A stretch of DNA of 64,000 nt from Bacillus sp. HNG. Lineage in GTDB: Bacteria > Bacillota > Bacilli > Bacillales > Bacillaceae_L. The stretch covers positions 558,001-622,000 of the forward strand of contig NZ_QUQV01000001.1 of assembly GCF_003400205.1 (NCBI RefSeq). Direction: 5' to 3'. Shown here one piece after another: positions 1 through 7,580 of the stretch (position 1 is the stretch's first letter; each line of letters begins with the position of its first letter). The position numbers were made by a program, and so were the translations under genes. The notes under the pieces were generated by a model. That model ran no database searches and was not told the origin of the DNA. It saw only the letters and a program-made list of their open reading frames with translations.

Positions 1-1220
1 ATTGCATAGAGACCTGCACCATATGCTTTTCTGACTATGACTGAAATCTTCGGTACAGTAGCAGAGCTCATAGCCGCGATTAACTTTGCACCATGTCTAA
101 TGATTCCTGCTCTTTCAACCTTTGTACCAATCATAAACCCTGGAACATCTGCCAAAAATACTAGAGGGATATGGAACGCGTCACATAAAGTGATAAATTT
201 TGCTGCTTTGTCTGCTGAATCTACAAACAAGACGCCACCCTTCACCTTAGGCTGATTCGCAATGATTCCGACTGGTCTACCGTCAATACGGGCAAGACCT
301 GTAATAATTTCAGGTGCAAATAGTTTTTTTATCTCATAGAAACTTCCTTCGTCAATGAGAGCATCAATCCCTTCATACATATTAAAAGGGGCATTCTGAT
401 TAACCGGAATTATTTCTTGTAGGCTCTTGCCTTCCTTTGGTGAGATTGTTTCTGTAATCGCCGGTTTGTTCAAATAATTAGCAGGAAAAAACTTTAAATA
501 ATCCCGAGCACTTTGGATTGCTTGCTCTTCATTTTCAGCAAGTACATCTCCACAGCCACTAACGGTACAGTGCATTCTTGCACCACCCATTTCCTCCAAC
601 GTAACCTTTTCACCAATGACCTTTTCTGCCATCCGAGGTGATCCCAAATACATAGATGCATTCTTATCAACCATGATGACTATATCGCAAAAGGCTGGTA
701 TGTAGGCTCCACCTGCTGCTGATGGGCCAAATAAAATACAGATTTGAGGAATCATACCTGATAATCTTACCTGATTATGAAATATTCTCCCCGCTCCGCG
801 TCGGTTTGGGAACATCTCAAGCTGGTCCGTTATTCGCGCTCCAGCGGAATCTACTAGATATAAGAGGGGTATGCGTAACTTTTCTGCCGTCTCTTGAATC
901 CGAATAATTTTCTCAACTGTACGAGCCCCCCATGACCCCGCCTTTACTGTGGAATCATTCGCCATAACACATACTTTTTGTCCGTTAATGTCTCCAATCG
1001 CGGTAACGACACCATCAGCCGGAAGGTCTCCTGCCGTATTGTTTGCATATTTACCATCCTCTTGATAAACTCCATTATCAAAAAGAAGTGCAAGACGATC
1101 ACGAACAAATAATTTATGTTGTTCCTTCAGCTTTTGATGGTATTTTTCATGACCTCCTGCTTCGATTTCTTTGCTTTTTTCTACGAGCTTTTGGTCTAAA
1201 TCCTTAGTAGTACGAAGCAT
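1..1220 (-). CDS. yngE: Acyl-CoA carboxylase carboxyltransferase subunit (3' partial)
   Basis: Carboxyltransferase subunit of a biotin-dependent acyl-CoA carboxylase of the propionyl-/methylcrotonyl-CoA carboxylase beta family. It moves the carboxyl group from biotin to an acyl-CoA in the cytosol. The reading frame is open without a stop to the window edge, so about 406 residues are present and the C-terminus is missing. Visible are GARITDQ followed by the F-N-R-R-G-A-G stretch, and GPSAAGGAYIPAFCD, the acyl-CoA and carboxybiotin oxyanion loop typical of this family. The ATG at 1220 follows GGAGGG. It lies 17 bases downstream of the biotin carrier gene, so the three genes are one operon. Acyl substrate is not decidable here; B. 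subtilis YngE is the closest named match I recognise. Confidence 0.9.
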   Translation of the reverse strand, partial: MLRTTKDLDQKLVEKSKEIEAGGHEKYHQKLKEQHKLFVRDRLALLFDNGVYQEDGKYANNTAGDLPADGVVTAIGDINGQKVCVMANDSTVKAGSWGARTVEKIIRIQETAEKLRIPLLYLVDSAGARITDQLEMFPNRRGAGRIFHNQVRLSGMIPQICILFGPSAAGGAYIPAFCDIVIMVDKNASMYLGSPRMAEKVIGEKVTLEEMGGARMHCTVSGCGDVLAENEEQAIQSARDYLKFFPANYLNKPAITETISPKEGKSLQEIIPVNQNAPFNMYEGIDALIDEGSFYEIKKLFAPEIITGLARIDGRPVGIIANQPKVKGGVLFVDSADKAAKFITLCDAFHIPLVFLADVPGFMIGTKVERAGIIRHGAKLIAAMSSATVPKISVIVRKAYGAGLYA

Positions 1221-1236
1221 GGTTACCCTCCTTCCA

Positions 1237-1449
1237 TTATTCTAGAACAAGTAATACATCATCCTCATTTACAAAATCACCAATATCTACTTTTATGCTA
1301 GCAATCTTACCTTTTTGCTCACTTTCAATCGGAATTTCCATTTTCATTGATTCCAACATGACAACCATTTGACCTTCTGAAATCTCATCACCTTCTGAAA
1401 CTAATACTTGTAAAACGGTCCCTGCCATGCTGGCTGTGATTTCTTTCAT
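1237..1449 (-). CDS. yngHB: Biotin carboxyl carrier protein (small biotin/lipoyl domain)
   Basis: Seventy-residue free-standing biotinyl domain that carries CO2 between the biotin carboxylase and the carboxyltransferase encoded on either side. The motif ESMKMEIP holds the lysine that is biotinylated, near residue 36, and the rest is the usual hammerhead fold with no extra domain. Free-standing carriers of this size are typical for the YngHB type, unlike AccB, which is about twice as long. It sits 11 bases after the biotin carboxylase stop and 16 bases before the carboxyltransferase start. In B. subtilis yngG and yngF intervene before yngE; here they are absent. Confidence 0.9.
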   Translation of the reverse strand: MKEITASMAGTVLQVLVSEGDEISEGQMVVMLESMKMEIPIESEQKGKIASIKVDIGDFVNEDDVLLVLE

Positions 1450-1460
1450 CTTGATTCCCC

Positions 1461-2801
1461 CTAGTGTTTTTTCATCAAAGAAATGTAGTTCGTGTCATAT
1501 TCTCCTTCGGTATATGATCCTTCATTTAAAATTTCTTGCAATAATGGGATATTTGTCTTTATTCCTTTTATCACCATTTGATTAAAATAATCCTTAGCTA
1601 TTTGAATCGCTTCGGGACGATTATCTGCTTTAACAATTATTTTGGCAACCATCGGGTCGTAAAATGGTGTAACCGTCGTCCCTGCTTCATAACCACTATC
1701 AATTCGGACACCTTTTCGATTTTGAGGCAACGTAAATTCTTCGATTTTGCCTGGGGAAGGGAAAAACTTTATCGGGTCTTCTGCATACACGCGAAATTCA
1801 ATTGAATGCCCTGATGCCATGATTTCATTCTGAGCCAATGGCAGCTTTTCTCCCCTTGCAACAAGCAACTGCCATTTAACTAGATCAAGATTCGTGATCA
1901 TCTCTGTAACCGCATGTTCAACCTGAAGCCTTGTGTTCATCTCTAAAAAAAAGAAATTTTCCTGTTCATCAACAATGAACTCGATTGTTCCGGCATTTGT
2001 ATAGCCAACATATTCTGCAGCTTTTTTTGCCGCATGACAGATTTTTTTACGTGTCGCTTCCGAAAGAAAAGGAGATGGTGTTTCTTCAATCACTTTTTGA
2101 TTGCGACGTTGTATGGAACAATCTCTTTCAAAAAGATGAACAATATTTCCGTGATAGTCACCAAAAATTTGCACCTCAATATGTCTTGCATTCGGGATGA
2201 ATTTTTCAATAAACATTTCATCATTCCCGAAATACGATTTGGCCCTATTTTTTGTTGTTTGAAAAGCTTTTTGTAATTCTTCATCAGAATGACAACACAC
2301 CATTCCGATTCCGCCTCCACCTCCACTTGCTTTTAACATGACAGGATAACCAAAACCTTTTGCTAACTTTAAGGCTTCTTCTACGGTTTGAATGCCCTTT
2401 TCACTCCCTGGGACTACAGGCACACCCGCATCAATCATTGTTTGTCTTGCTTTCACCTTATCCCCCATTAAGGAGATCACCTCGGGTGTTGGACCTATAA
2501 AAACAATCCCTTTCTTAGCTACTGCTTTGGCAAAAGTTGCATTCTCTGATAAAAATCCATAACCAGGATGGATTGCATCAACCTGCTCTTTTTCTGCTAC
2601 TTCAATGATTTTGTCCATTTGAAGGTATGATTTCATAACCGGTGGTTCGCCGATTCGATGAGCTACAGTTGCATTTTTTACAAACGGCAATTCTTGATCC
2701 GCATCAGAATAGACAGCGACTGTTTCAATCCCCATCTCGTGACACGTTTTCATAATCCTCGATGCTATTTCACCTCTGTTTGCAATCAACACTTTTTTCA
2801 A
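1461..2801 (-). CDS. yngH: Biotin carboxylase subunit of acyl-CoA carboxylase
   Basis: ATP-dependent carboxylation of biotin on the carrier protein, first half-reaction of the acyl-CoA carboxylase. The N-terminal KKVLIANRGEIASR, the glycine-rich ATP loop KASGGGGGIGM near residue 160, the catalytic region around EMNTRLQVEHAVTE and the C-terminal biotin carboxylase domain are all present in 446 residues. An in-frame ATG lies at 2822, but AAAGGGG sits 8 bases before a TTG at 2801, and from there the protein begins MKKVLIANRGE as in relatives; I chose the TTG. First gene of the three-gene operon. A close match to the CcpA box lies 77 bases upstream of the start, so catabolite repression is likely. 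Confidence 0.9.
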   Translation of the reverse strand: MKKVLIANRGEIASRIMKTCHEMGIETVAVYSDADQELPFVKNATVAHRIGEPPVMKSYLQMDKIIEVAEKEQVDAIHPGYGFLSENATFAKAVAKKGIVFIGPTPEVISLMGDKVKARQTMIDAGVPVVPGSEKGIQTVEEALKLAKGFGYPVMLKASGGGGGIGMVCCHSDEELQKAFQTTKNRAKSYFGNDEMFIEKFIPNARHIEVQIFGDYHGNIVHLFERDCSIQRRNQKVIEETPSPFLSEATRKKICHAAKKAAEYVGYTNAGTIEFIVDEQENFFFLEMNTRLQVEHAVTEMITNLDLVKWQLLVARGEKLPLAQNEIMASGHSIEFRVYAEDPIKFFPSPGKIEEFTLPQNRKGVRIDSGYEAGTTVTPFYDPMVAKIIVKADNRPEAIQIAKDYFNQMVIKGIKTNIPLLQEILNEGSYTEGEYDTNYISLMKKH

Positions 2802-2877
2802 GCTCATTTCCCCTTTCGCCATTAGTTAAAAGGTGCAATATATAATTTCTACATACATCTACATATTCCTGCACCAT

Positions 2878-2893
2878 ATTGAAAACGCTTTCT
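2878..2893. promoter_or_regulatory. cre site (CcpA box)
   Basis: ATTGAAAACGCTTTCT agrees closely with the catabolite responsive element consensus (WTGNAANCGNWNNCW). It lies between the divergent yngH operon and ylbP. Fatty- and amino-acid-degrading carboxylases are plausible CcpA targets, so control of the minus-strand operon is more likely than of ylbP. I could not identify a convincing minus-strand promoter, so the mechanism (blocking initiation or elongation) is open. The arms GGTGCA at 2832 and TGCACC at 2870 also form an interrupted inverted repeat here. Confidence 0.75.
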
Positions 2894-2990
2894 ATATTTT
2901 TCTACAGAATTTTTTGTTTTTTTGTTATATAATGAATGTACGATTAAAGTAAAACAGTTTTTTATTGTAGAATCGCAAGGGGGATATCAA

Positions 2991-3464
2991 ATGTATACGG
3001 CAAAGGTTGAGAAATTATTAGTAAACTATAAAACTCTTGAAGAATTTAAAGCATTTAAGGAATATGGCCTCCAGGAGCTATCCATGCTGGAAGACCTTGA
3101 ATCAAATATTATTGAAAATGATAGCGTTTCACCTTTTTATGGGATATTCTTTGGCGATAAATTAGTGGCACGTATGAGCCTTTATCGTGTTGATAAAAAA
3201 TTCAACAAATACTTTGAACCCGCACAGGACTACTTAGAACTGTGGAAGCTTGAAGTACTTCCTGATTATCAGAAAAAAGGCTTTGGTAAGGCACTAGTGG
3301 ATTATGCTAAATCCTATAATCTACCGATTAAAACAAATCCACGTGTAAAATCTTCTGATTTTTGGGAGAAAATGGGTTTTACACCTGCAGCCTATAATAT
3401 GGAACGTGACCTTGGGGAAAATCCGCTACTTTGGTTTCCGGAAGGTGTACATGAAGTCGACTAA
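2991..3464 (+). CDS. ylbP: GNAT-family N-acetyltransferase YlbP
   Basis: GNAT acetyltransferase of 157 residues; substrate unknown. The acetyl-CoA binding motif A is visible as LEVLPDYQKKGFGKALVDYA near residues 85-104. The opening VEKLLVNYKTLEEFKAFKEYG matches what I recall of B. subtilis YlbP, and its place next to gerR agrees. The frame is open further upstream, but AAGGGGG lies 7 bases before the ATG at 2991, which decides the start. A TATAAT hexamer at 2928-2933 may be the -10 of its promoter; no good -35 is seen. It converges on gerR across a strong shared hairpin. Confidence 0.85.
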   Translation: MYTAKVEKLLVNYKTLEEFKAFKEYGLQELSMLEDLESNIIENDSVSPFYGIFFGDKLVARMSLYRVDKKFNKYFEPAQDYLELWKLEVLPDYQKKGFGKALVDYAKSYNLPIKTNPRVKSSDFWEKMGFTPAAYNMERDLGENPLLWFPEGVHEVD

Positions 3465-3490
3465 CAAATGAGCCTCTGGCTAGATAATAA

Positions 3491-3534
3491 AAAGAAGAAA
3501 ACAGCTGAACATCATGTCAGCTGTTTTCTTCTTT
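3491..3534. terminator. Bidirectional terminator between ylbP and gerR
   Basis: Perfect 18-bp stem AAAGAAGAAAACAGCTGA with its complement, 8-base loop, and T-rich sequence on the plus side (CTTTATTTTT). Its foot overlaps the gerR stop codon at 3533-3535, so both convergent transcripts can end here. Confidence 0.85.
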
Positions 3535-4150
3535 ATTTTTCTACTCGTTCAAGGTTCCCATTTCTGTCCATTTGAAATTTTACCTTTTTACTTCTTTCAT
3601 CTTCTTGAAGAACCACCATTTTGCGGGCACGTTCCATAATCTCAATTAATGCTTTATAATCTTCCTCTATTAATTGAATATTATTTTCTAATGTGTTATT
3701 TTCTGCCTTCAAGGCTTTCACTTGGTCTTGGAGTTTGCTTATTTGATTGTTCAGGCTCTGATTTTCTTTAACAACGCTTTGAAGCTCTTTTTCAGTTTTT
3801 TCGTATTCCTCAAGGAAACGGATGACATCCCTTAGTTGTAGCTCAGGTGATTTGCTAAGTGTAATTTCAGTAGTTTCAGGTTCTGCTTGTTTTTCCTGGG
3901 GCTGTTCTCCGTTATTTTGCTTTTTTAATTCTTTACGCTGTTTTTTCGCAAGTTCAATTCCAGATTTATATTGTTTGCGTACATACGAATTCCATCGAAA
4001 ACCACAGGCAGCTGCAGTACGTGAAAGTGTACGACCTACCTCTTCAAAGGCGCCTAATTGTGTTCCTCCCTCACGGATGTGGCGCAATACTACTTCTGCA
4101 AGTAATAAATCCTCATCTTGAGTCCATGCATCTTGACGTGTTGAAGTCAT
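3533..4150 (-). CDS. gerR: RsfA-family sporulation transcription regulator GerR
   Basis: RsfA-family regulator of 205 residues. The N-terminal Myb/SANT-like DNA-binding domain reads TRQDAWTQDEDLLLAEVVLR and continues to the RTAAACGFRWNSYVRKQY segment near residue 60. After a basic linker comes a long coiled coil, about residues 110-185. In B. subtilis the orthologue YlbO/GerR is made under sigma E in the mother cell and turns sigma E genes off or on late in that stage; this is family knowledge. Position beside ylbP supports orthology. No promoter is obvious in the 82-base gap after the enoyl-CoA hydratase-like gene. Confidence 0.85.
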   Translation of the reverse strand: MTSTRQDAWTQDEDLLLAEVVLRHIREGGTQLGAFEEVGRTLSRTAAACGFRWNSYVRKQYKSGIELAKKQRKELKKQNNGEQPQEKQAEPETTEITLSKSPELQLRDVIRFLEEYEKTEKELQSVVKENQSLNNQISKLQDQVKALKAENNTLENNIQLIEEDYKALIEIMERARKMVVLQEDERSKKVKFQMDRNGNLERVEK

Positions 4151-4232
4151 ATCTTTCCCTCCTATACTTTTTTACTTATACATATGCATGTAGTAGAAAA
4201 GATAGACTACTCTCACTCTAGTAAGAAAATAA

Positions 4233-4997
4233 TTATTCTTTACGCATGATTTTTCGAACGGCCTCAAGATGTTCGTCCGTTACCCACAAGGCTGAACATT
4301 CCTCAATTTCTTCAAGCATTCTCTCCTTTAAACCTGTAGCCAACCATTTTCTAATCACTACCTTTTTATATGCTTTTACAACTTTAGTAGTATGCAAGAA
4401 TTCATTAGCTATAATTTCTTCACAATCCCTCTTCAGATCGTCGTCTGATAGGACATGTTGAATAAACCCAAGCTCTATTCCGACTTCAGCAGAATTAATG
4501 TCTCCAGTCATAAGAAGGTGATATGCTTTATCAAAAGATATTCTTTCTAGTAGGAGCGATGCACCACCCCACCCTGTGGTAATTCCTTGTTTTCCTTGAA
4601 CAAAACCAAATCTACTTCCACGGGATGCTAGTCTATAATCACAGGCGGTTGCAAGCTCACATCCCCCACCAATTGCTAGTCCATTCAATAGAGCAATCGT
4701 CGGTTTGGATAATGTTGCAAGTTTGTATAGGATCATCCCCATTTTACTAAGCATTTGGTATGCATCTTCAACCGTTTGAAGGTTTTGAAAAACCGATAAA
4801 TCCCCACCCGAACAAAATGCTTTTTGCCCTGCTCCTGTTATGACGAAAACGCGATCATCCTCGTTCTTTTCAACCTCTGTAATCGTTTGTAAAAGTCCAT
4901 CCATTACATCATAATCAATTGCGTTCCATTTCTCTGGTCGATTGATCGTAAACCATACAATTCCCTGTGTATCACGGTTAACTATGTATTTAGTCAT
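4233..4997 (-). CDS. Enoyl-CoA hydratase/isomerase family protein
   Basis: Crotonase-fold protein of about 254 residues. Visible are the oxyanion-hole segments CSGGDLSVF near residue 65 and GLAIGGGCELATACDYRLAS near residue 105, preceded by FTINRPEKWNAID. The family acts on acyl-CoA thioesters by hydration, isomerisation or hydrolysis; the exact reaction is not readable, and the E in GGGCE and following residues are closer to 3-hydroxyisobutyryl-CoA hydrolase-like members than to classical FadB. The frame extends 30 codons further upstream, but AAAGGGG precedes two adjacent ATGs (5000 and 4997); 4997 has the better spacing. Not present between gerR and rpmF in B. subtilis as I recall it. It may work with the acyl-CoA carboxylase nearby. 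Confidence 0.8.
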   Translation of the reverse strand: MTKYIVNRDTQGIVWFTINRPEKWNAIDYDVMDGLLQTITEVEKNEDDRVFVITGAGQKAFCSGGDLSVFQNLQTVEDAYQMLSKMGMILYKLATLSKPTIALLNGLAIGGGCELATACDYRLASRGSRFGFVQGKQGITTGWGGASLLLERISFDKAYHLLMTGDINSAEVGIELGFIQHVLSDDDLKRDCEEIIANEFLHTTKVVKAYKKVVIRKWLATGLKERMLEEIEECSALWVTDEHLEAVRKIMRKE

Positions 4998-5068
4998 CAT
5001 TTTCCCCTTTACCCCTTTTACTCTAATTGTACTGGTATTAAACAGGGACTCGCAACTTAGACAAATTA

Positions 5069-5105
5069 AAAAGCGTATGAATAACAATGTTATTCATACG
5101 CTTTT
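5069..5105 (-). terminator. Terminator after rpmF
   Basis: Seventeen-base-pair stem (AAAAGCGTATGAATAAC and its complement) with a 3-base loop, just past the rpmF stop, followed on the minus strand by TTTTTAATTT. Confidence 0.85.
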
Positions 5106-5121
5106 AACTTGTTAACAAAGA

Positions 5122-5295
5122 TTATTTGCTAACAACTTCTTTTCCTTTGTAAGTACCGCATTCTTTACATACGCGGTGTGCTAATTTCATTTCACCACAG
5201 TTTGGGCAAGCCACCATACCTGGCACTTGTAATTTGAAATGTGTACGACGTAATCTTTTTCTTGTCTTAGATGTTCTTCTAAAAGGTACAGCCAT
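5122..5295 (-). CDS. rpmF: 50S ribosomal protein L32
   Basis: Large-subunit ribosomal protein L32, 57 residues. It starts [19 protein letters not shown] and carries an intact zinc ribbon CPNCGE...HRVCKECG (four cysteines), the zinc-binding form. The ATG at 5295 is preceded by AAGGAGG; an upstream in-frame ATG at 5304 overlaps that site and is rejected. It follows ylbN by 42 bases, the widely conserved yceD-rpmF pair, and shares its promoter. Zinc-free paralogues, used under zinc starvation in some bacteria, are not seen here. Confidence 0.97.
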   Translation of the reverse strand: MAVPFRRTSKTRKRLRRTHFKLQVPGMVACPNCGEMKLAHRVCKECGTYKGKEVVSK

Positions 5296-5337
5296 TATTC
5301 CCACCTCCTTAAAAAAATGAATAGATAAAGATGGATT

Positions 5338-5856
5338 TTATTCGTCTTCAAAGAATTTTGCTAGTCCTGCCAATCGCGGATCAATCTTGTTCTTTTTGTC
5401 ATCTTCGCTGATAACTTCCCAATCTTGTCCTGATTGTGGCGCAGCATCTTCTGAGTTCGAATCATCACAAAAAATCTGCATCGGAATTTCAAGTAAAATA
5501 TTTTCCTTGATAATCGGAAGTAAATCAATTACTTCGCCTCGAATTTGATGAACATCCTCGTCCGACTCTAGGTCATATACAGATGTATCTTTAAGTAGAA
5601 ACGTTTCAGTTGTTCGGATCTCGAATGGAAATTTTACATCAACCAATGTTCGAGAACAAGGCAGAATCATTGATCCTGAAATTGTTATATGAAAGCTCGC
5701 TTTTGTAGAACTAAGATCAGCACGACCGGTTATTTGCACCGGAGAAATGTCTCGTATCGATTTTTCGAGCTCCATTATGTCTTTTACATCAACAGTTTCA
5801 TCAATCGTTAGGCCTTTATGAGCCAACTGATTTAATTGATTAATTGTCCATTTCAA
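5338..5856 (-). CDS. ylbN: DUF177 (YceD-family) protein YlbN
   Basis: YceD/DUF177 protein of 172 residues, conserved before rpmF in most bacteria and linked in the literature to 23S rRNA accumulation or large-subunit assembly. The family's central motif is visible as PCSRTLVDVKFPFEI near residues 60-75, with an acidic C-terminus. The start at 5856 follows GAGGTGATTTCA. A consensus sigma A promoter lies 31 bases upstream. Confidence 0.88.
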   Translation of the reverse strand: MKWTINQLNQLAHKGLTIDETVDVKDIMELEKSIRDISPVQITGRADLSSTKASFHITISGSMILPCSRTLVDVKFPFEIRTTETFLLKDTSVYDLESDEDVHQIRGEVIDLLPIIKENILLEIPMQIFCDDSNSEDAAPQSGQDWEVISEDDKKNKIDPRLAGLAKFFEDE

Positions 5857-5886
5857 TTGAAATCACCTCGAAGCGCAACAAAGGTA

Positions 5887-5915
5887 ATTATAGCTTTGCA
5901 GATTACATTTGTCAA
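5887..5915 (-). promoter_or_regulatory. Consensus sigma A promoter for ylbN-rpmF
   Basis: On the minus strand TTGACA, 17 bases, TATAAT: both hexamers are perfect and the spacing optimal. Transcription would start near 5880, leaving a leader of about 25 bases. This suits a ribosomal protein operon. Nearby sequence toward the repeat at 5976 shows a TATACTTGATGTATA inverted repeat with no known meaning. Confidence 0.9.
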
Positions 5916-5975
5916 TATTTTTTCTTTACACTATACTTGATGTATAGATACTTTTCTACTATATCAGCTTTTCCA

Positions 5976-6243
5976 TTAAAGTGAAACTTCAATCAGTGGT
6001 TTTTTTGAAATAAAAGACGTGCTAGTAAGACTTCGCAAAAGAACGTCGCGATTTTATATCGCTAATTCCCACTGAATGTTAGTTGAGACCCACATGATGC
6101 GGGTCATAAAGACGTTGCCACAGGACGTGGCGTTTAGTATTTGTTCATTTAATTGGGCTTTTACGGGCAGTTGTCGTCACCTAACTCATTTTTTTATTTA
6201 TATTAAAGTTTTGAGGTGGGGGCTTACTGCCCGTTAATGCGGG
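5976..6243 (+). repeat. Dispersed intergenic repeat, family A (long, composite copy)
   Basis: Starts AAAGTGAAACTTCAATCAGT and ends GCCCGTTAATGCGGG. It matches, in opposite orientation, the element at 9440-9588, but carries two extra blocks: about 6003-6070 and about 6090-6155. The second is a small hairpin module also found inside other repeats (34.1 kb and 18.5 kb). Stem arms ACGGGCAGT (6163) and ACTGCCCGT (6226) pair perfectly. It fills most of the gap between the ylbN promoter and tmcAL. No coding potential is seen. Confidence 0.8.
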
Positions 6244-6298
6244 AAAAAATGATATTTAAAAGTAAGATTTTAATAATAAAGGATGAATAGGTGAAATA

Positions 6299-7540
6299 AT
6301 GAAGGCTGTTGGTGTAATTGTTGAATATAATCCTTTCCATAATGGACATAAGTACCATCTTGATGAAACGAAGAGGAAGACAAACCCTGACTGTACAATT
6401 GCTGTGATGAGTGGAAATTTTCTACAACGTGGCGAGCCTGCCTTAGTATCGAAATGGGCAAGAACAAAAATGGCATTGGAAGCTGGCATCGATATCGTCA
6501 TTGAATTACCATATGCATTTGCGACTCAAAAAGCAGAAAACTTTGCAAACGGTGCCATATCACTTTTGAATGCTCTTCATTGTGAAGAAGTTTGCTTCGG
6601 TAGTGAAAATGGAACAATCGATGACTTTCAGGCTACTGTTAATTTTATGAAAAGTAATCAACACTCATATGATCACACCACCCGGCAATACTTGAAAGAA
6701 GGATATAGCTATCCAAAAGCAGCATCCCTTGCTTATTCTTCACTTACAAATCATGATACATATGTGGATTTATCAAAACCAAATAATATTTTGGGCTATC
6801 ATTACGTTAAAGCCATCCAAGACCAAAATAGTTCATTAAAAGCAGAAACCATTATGCGGACATCTGCTGGCTACCATGATGAGACATTTTCACACGAAAC
6901 GATTGCTAGTGCAACTAGCATTCGCAAAACATTATTTTCTGCTAAAAAAAACATCGAGGAAATTCAAAACTATCTACCCGTGTCCACTACCAAATGGCTT
7001 TCAGCTTATTTCGAGGAGTATCAGCTTTTCCATCGGTGGGAGGATTATTTTACTTTATTAAAATACAAGCTACTGACATCTACACCATCTGAGTTGGCAA
7101 CTATTTATGAGGCTGAAGAAGGAATTGAAAATAGACTACTCACTTATATTTCCGAATCAACTTCCTTCAAAGACTTTATGGAAAAAATTAAAACAAAACG
7201 CTATACATGGACTAGATTACAAAGATTATGTGTACATATCTTAACAAATACAACAAAAGAACAGCTAAAAAAAATCAATGAAAACCCGGTTGCAACCTAT
7301 ATTCGCTTACTTGGGATGTCCCAAAAAGGACAGAGCTTTTTAAATTATGTCAAGAAGGATGTTGAATTACCTATTCTCTCAAAGGCGACGGGCTTTTCTG
7401 ATGACCTTTTTACACTCGACCAGAAGGCTGCTCAAACGTATGTAGCTATTTTCCCTGAACCTCTTCGCACTCAACTTCTACGACAAGAATACGCCAAACC
7501 ACCGATTCGATTTAATGAAGAACAACAAGAATACCTATAA
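6299..7540 (+). CDS. tmcAL: tRNA(Met) cytidine acetate ligase TmcAL
   Basis: Orthologue of B. subtilis YlbM/TmcAL, which acetylates the wobble cytidine (C34) of elongator tRNA-Met using acetate and ATP. The protein of 413 residues begins MKAVGVIVEYNPFHNGHKYH, containing the nucleotidyltransferase-like motif (N-P-F-H-N-G-H), with MSGNFLQRGEPALVSKWART near residue 42 and NNILGYHYVKAI near residue 160. Length equals the family norm. AGGTGA precedes the ATG by 7 bases. It is transcribed alone and converges on ylbL. The upstream gap is filled by a dispersed repeat, so the promoter must lie within or at the end of that element. Confidence 0.92.
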   Translation: MKAVGVIVEYNPFHNGHKYHLDETKRKTNPDCTIAVMSGNFLQRGEPALVSKWARTKMALEAGIDIVIELPYAFATQKAENFANGAISLLNALHCEEVCFGSENGTIDDFQATVNFMKSNQHSYDHTTRQYLKEGYSYPKAASLAYSSLTNHDTYVDLSKPNNILGYHYVKAIQDQNSSLKAETIMRTSAGYHDETFSHETIASATSIRKTLFSAKKNIEEIQNYLPVSTTKWLSAYFEEYQLFHRWEDYFTLLKYKLLTSTPSELATIYEAEEGIENRLLTYISESTSFKDFMEKIKTKRYTWTRLQRLCVHILTNTTKEQLKKINENPVATYIRLLGMSQKGQSFLNYVKKDVELPILSKATGFSDDLFTLDQKAAQTYVAIFPEPLRTQLLRQEYAKPPIRFNEEQQEYL

Positions 7541-7545
7541 AAAAT

Positions 7546-7578
7546 AAACAGTCGCACCATTTGGTAGCGACTGTTTTT
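7546..7578. terminator. Terminator between tmcAL and ylbL
   Basis: AAACAGTCGC pairs with GCGACTGTTT around an 11-base loop, followed by T5 on the plus strand; A/T-rich flanks allow use in both directions. Confidence 0.8.
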
Positions 7579-7580
7579 CA

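Noticed and set aside
3822-4121. Plus-strand frame of 99 codons opposite gerR
   Set aside because: Antisense shadow rich in Ser/Cys, no ribosome binding site.
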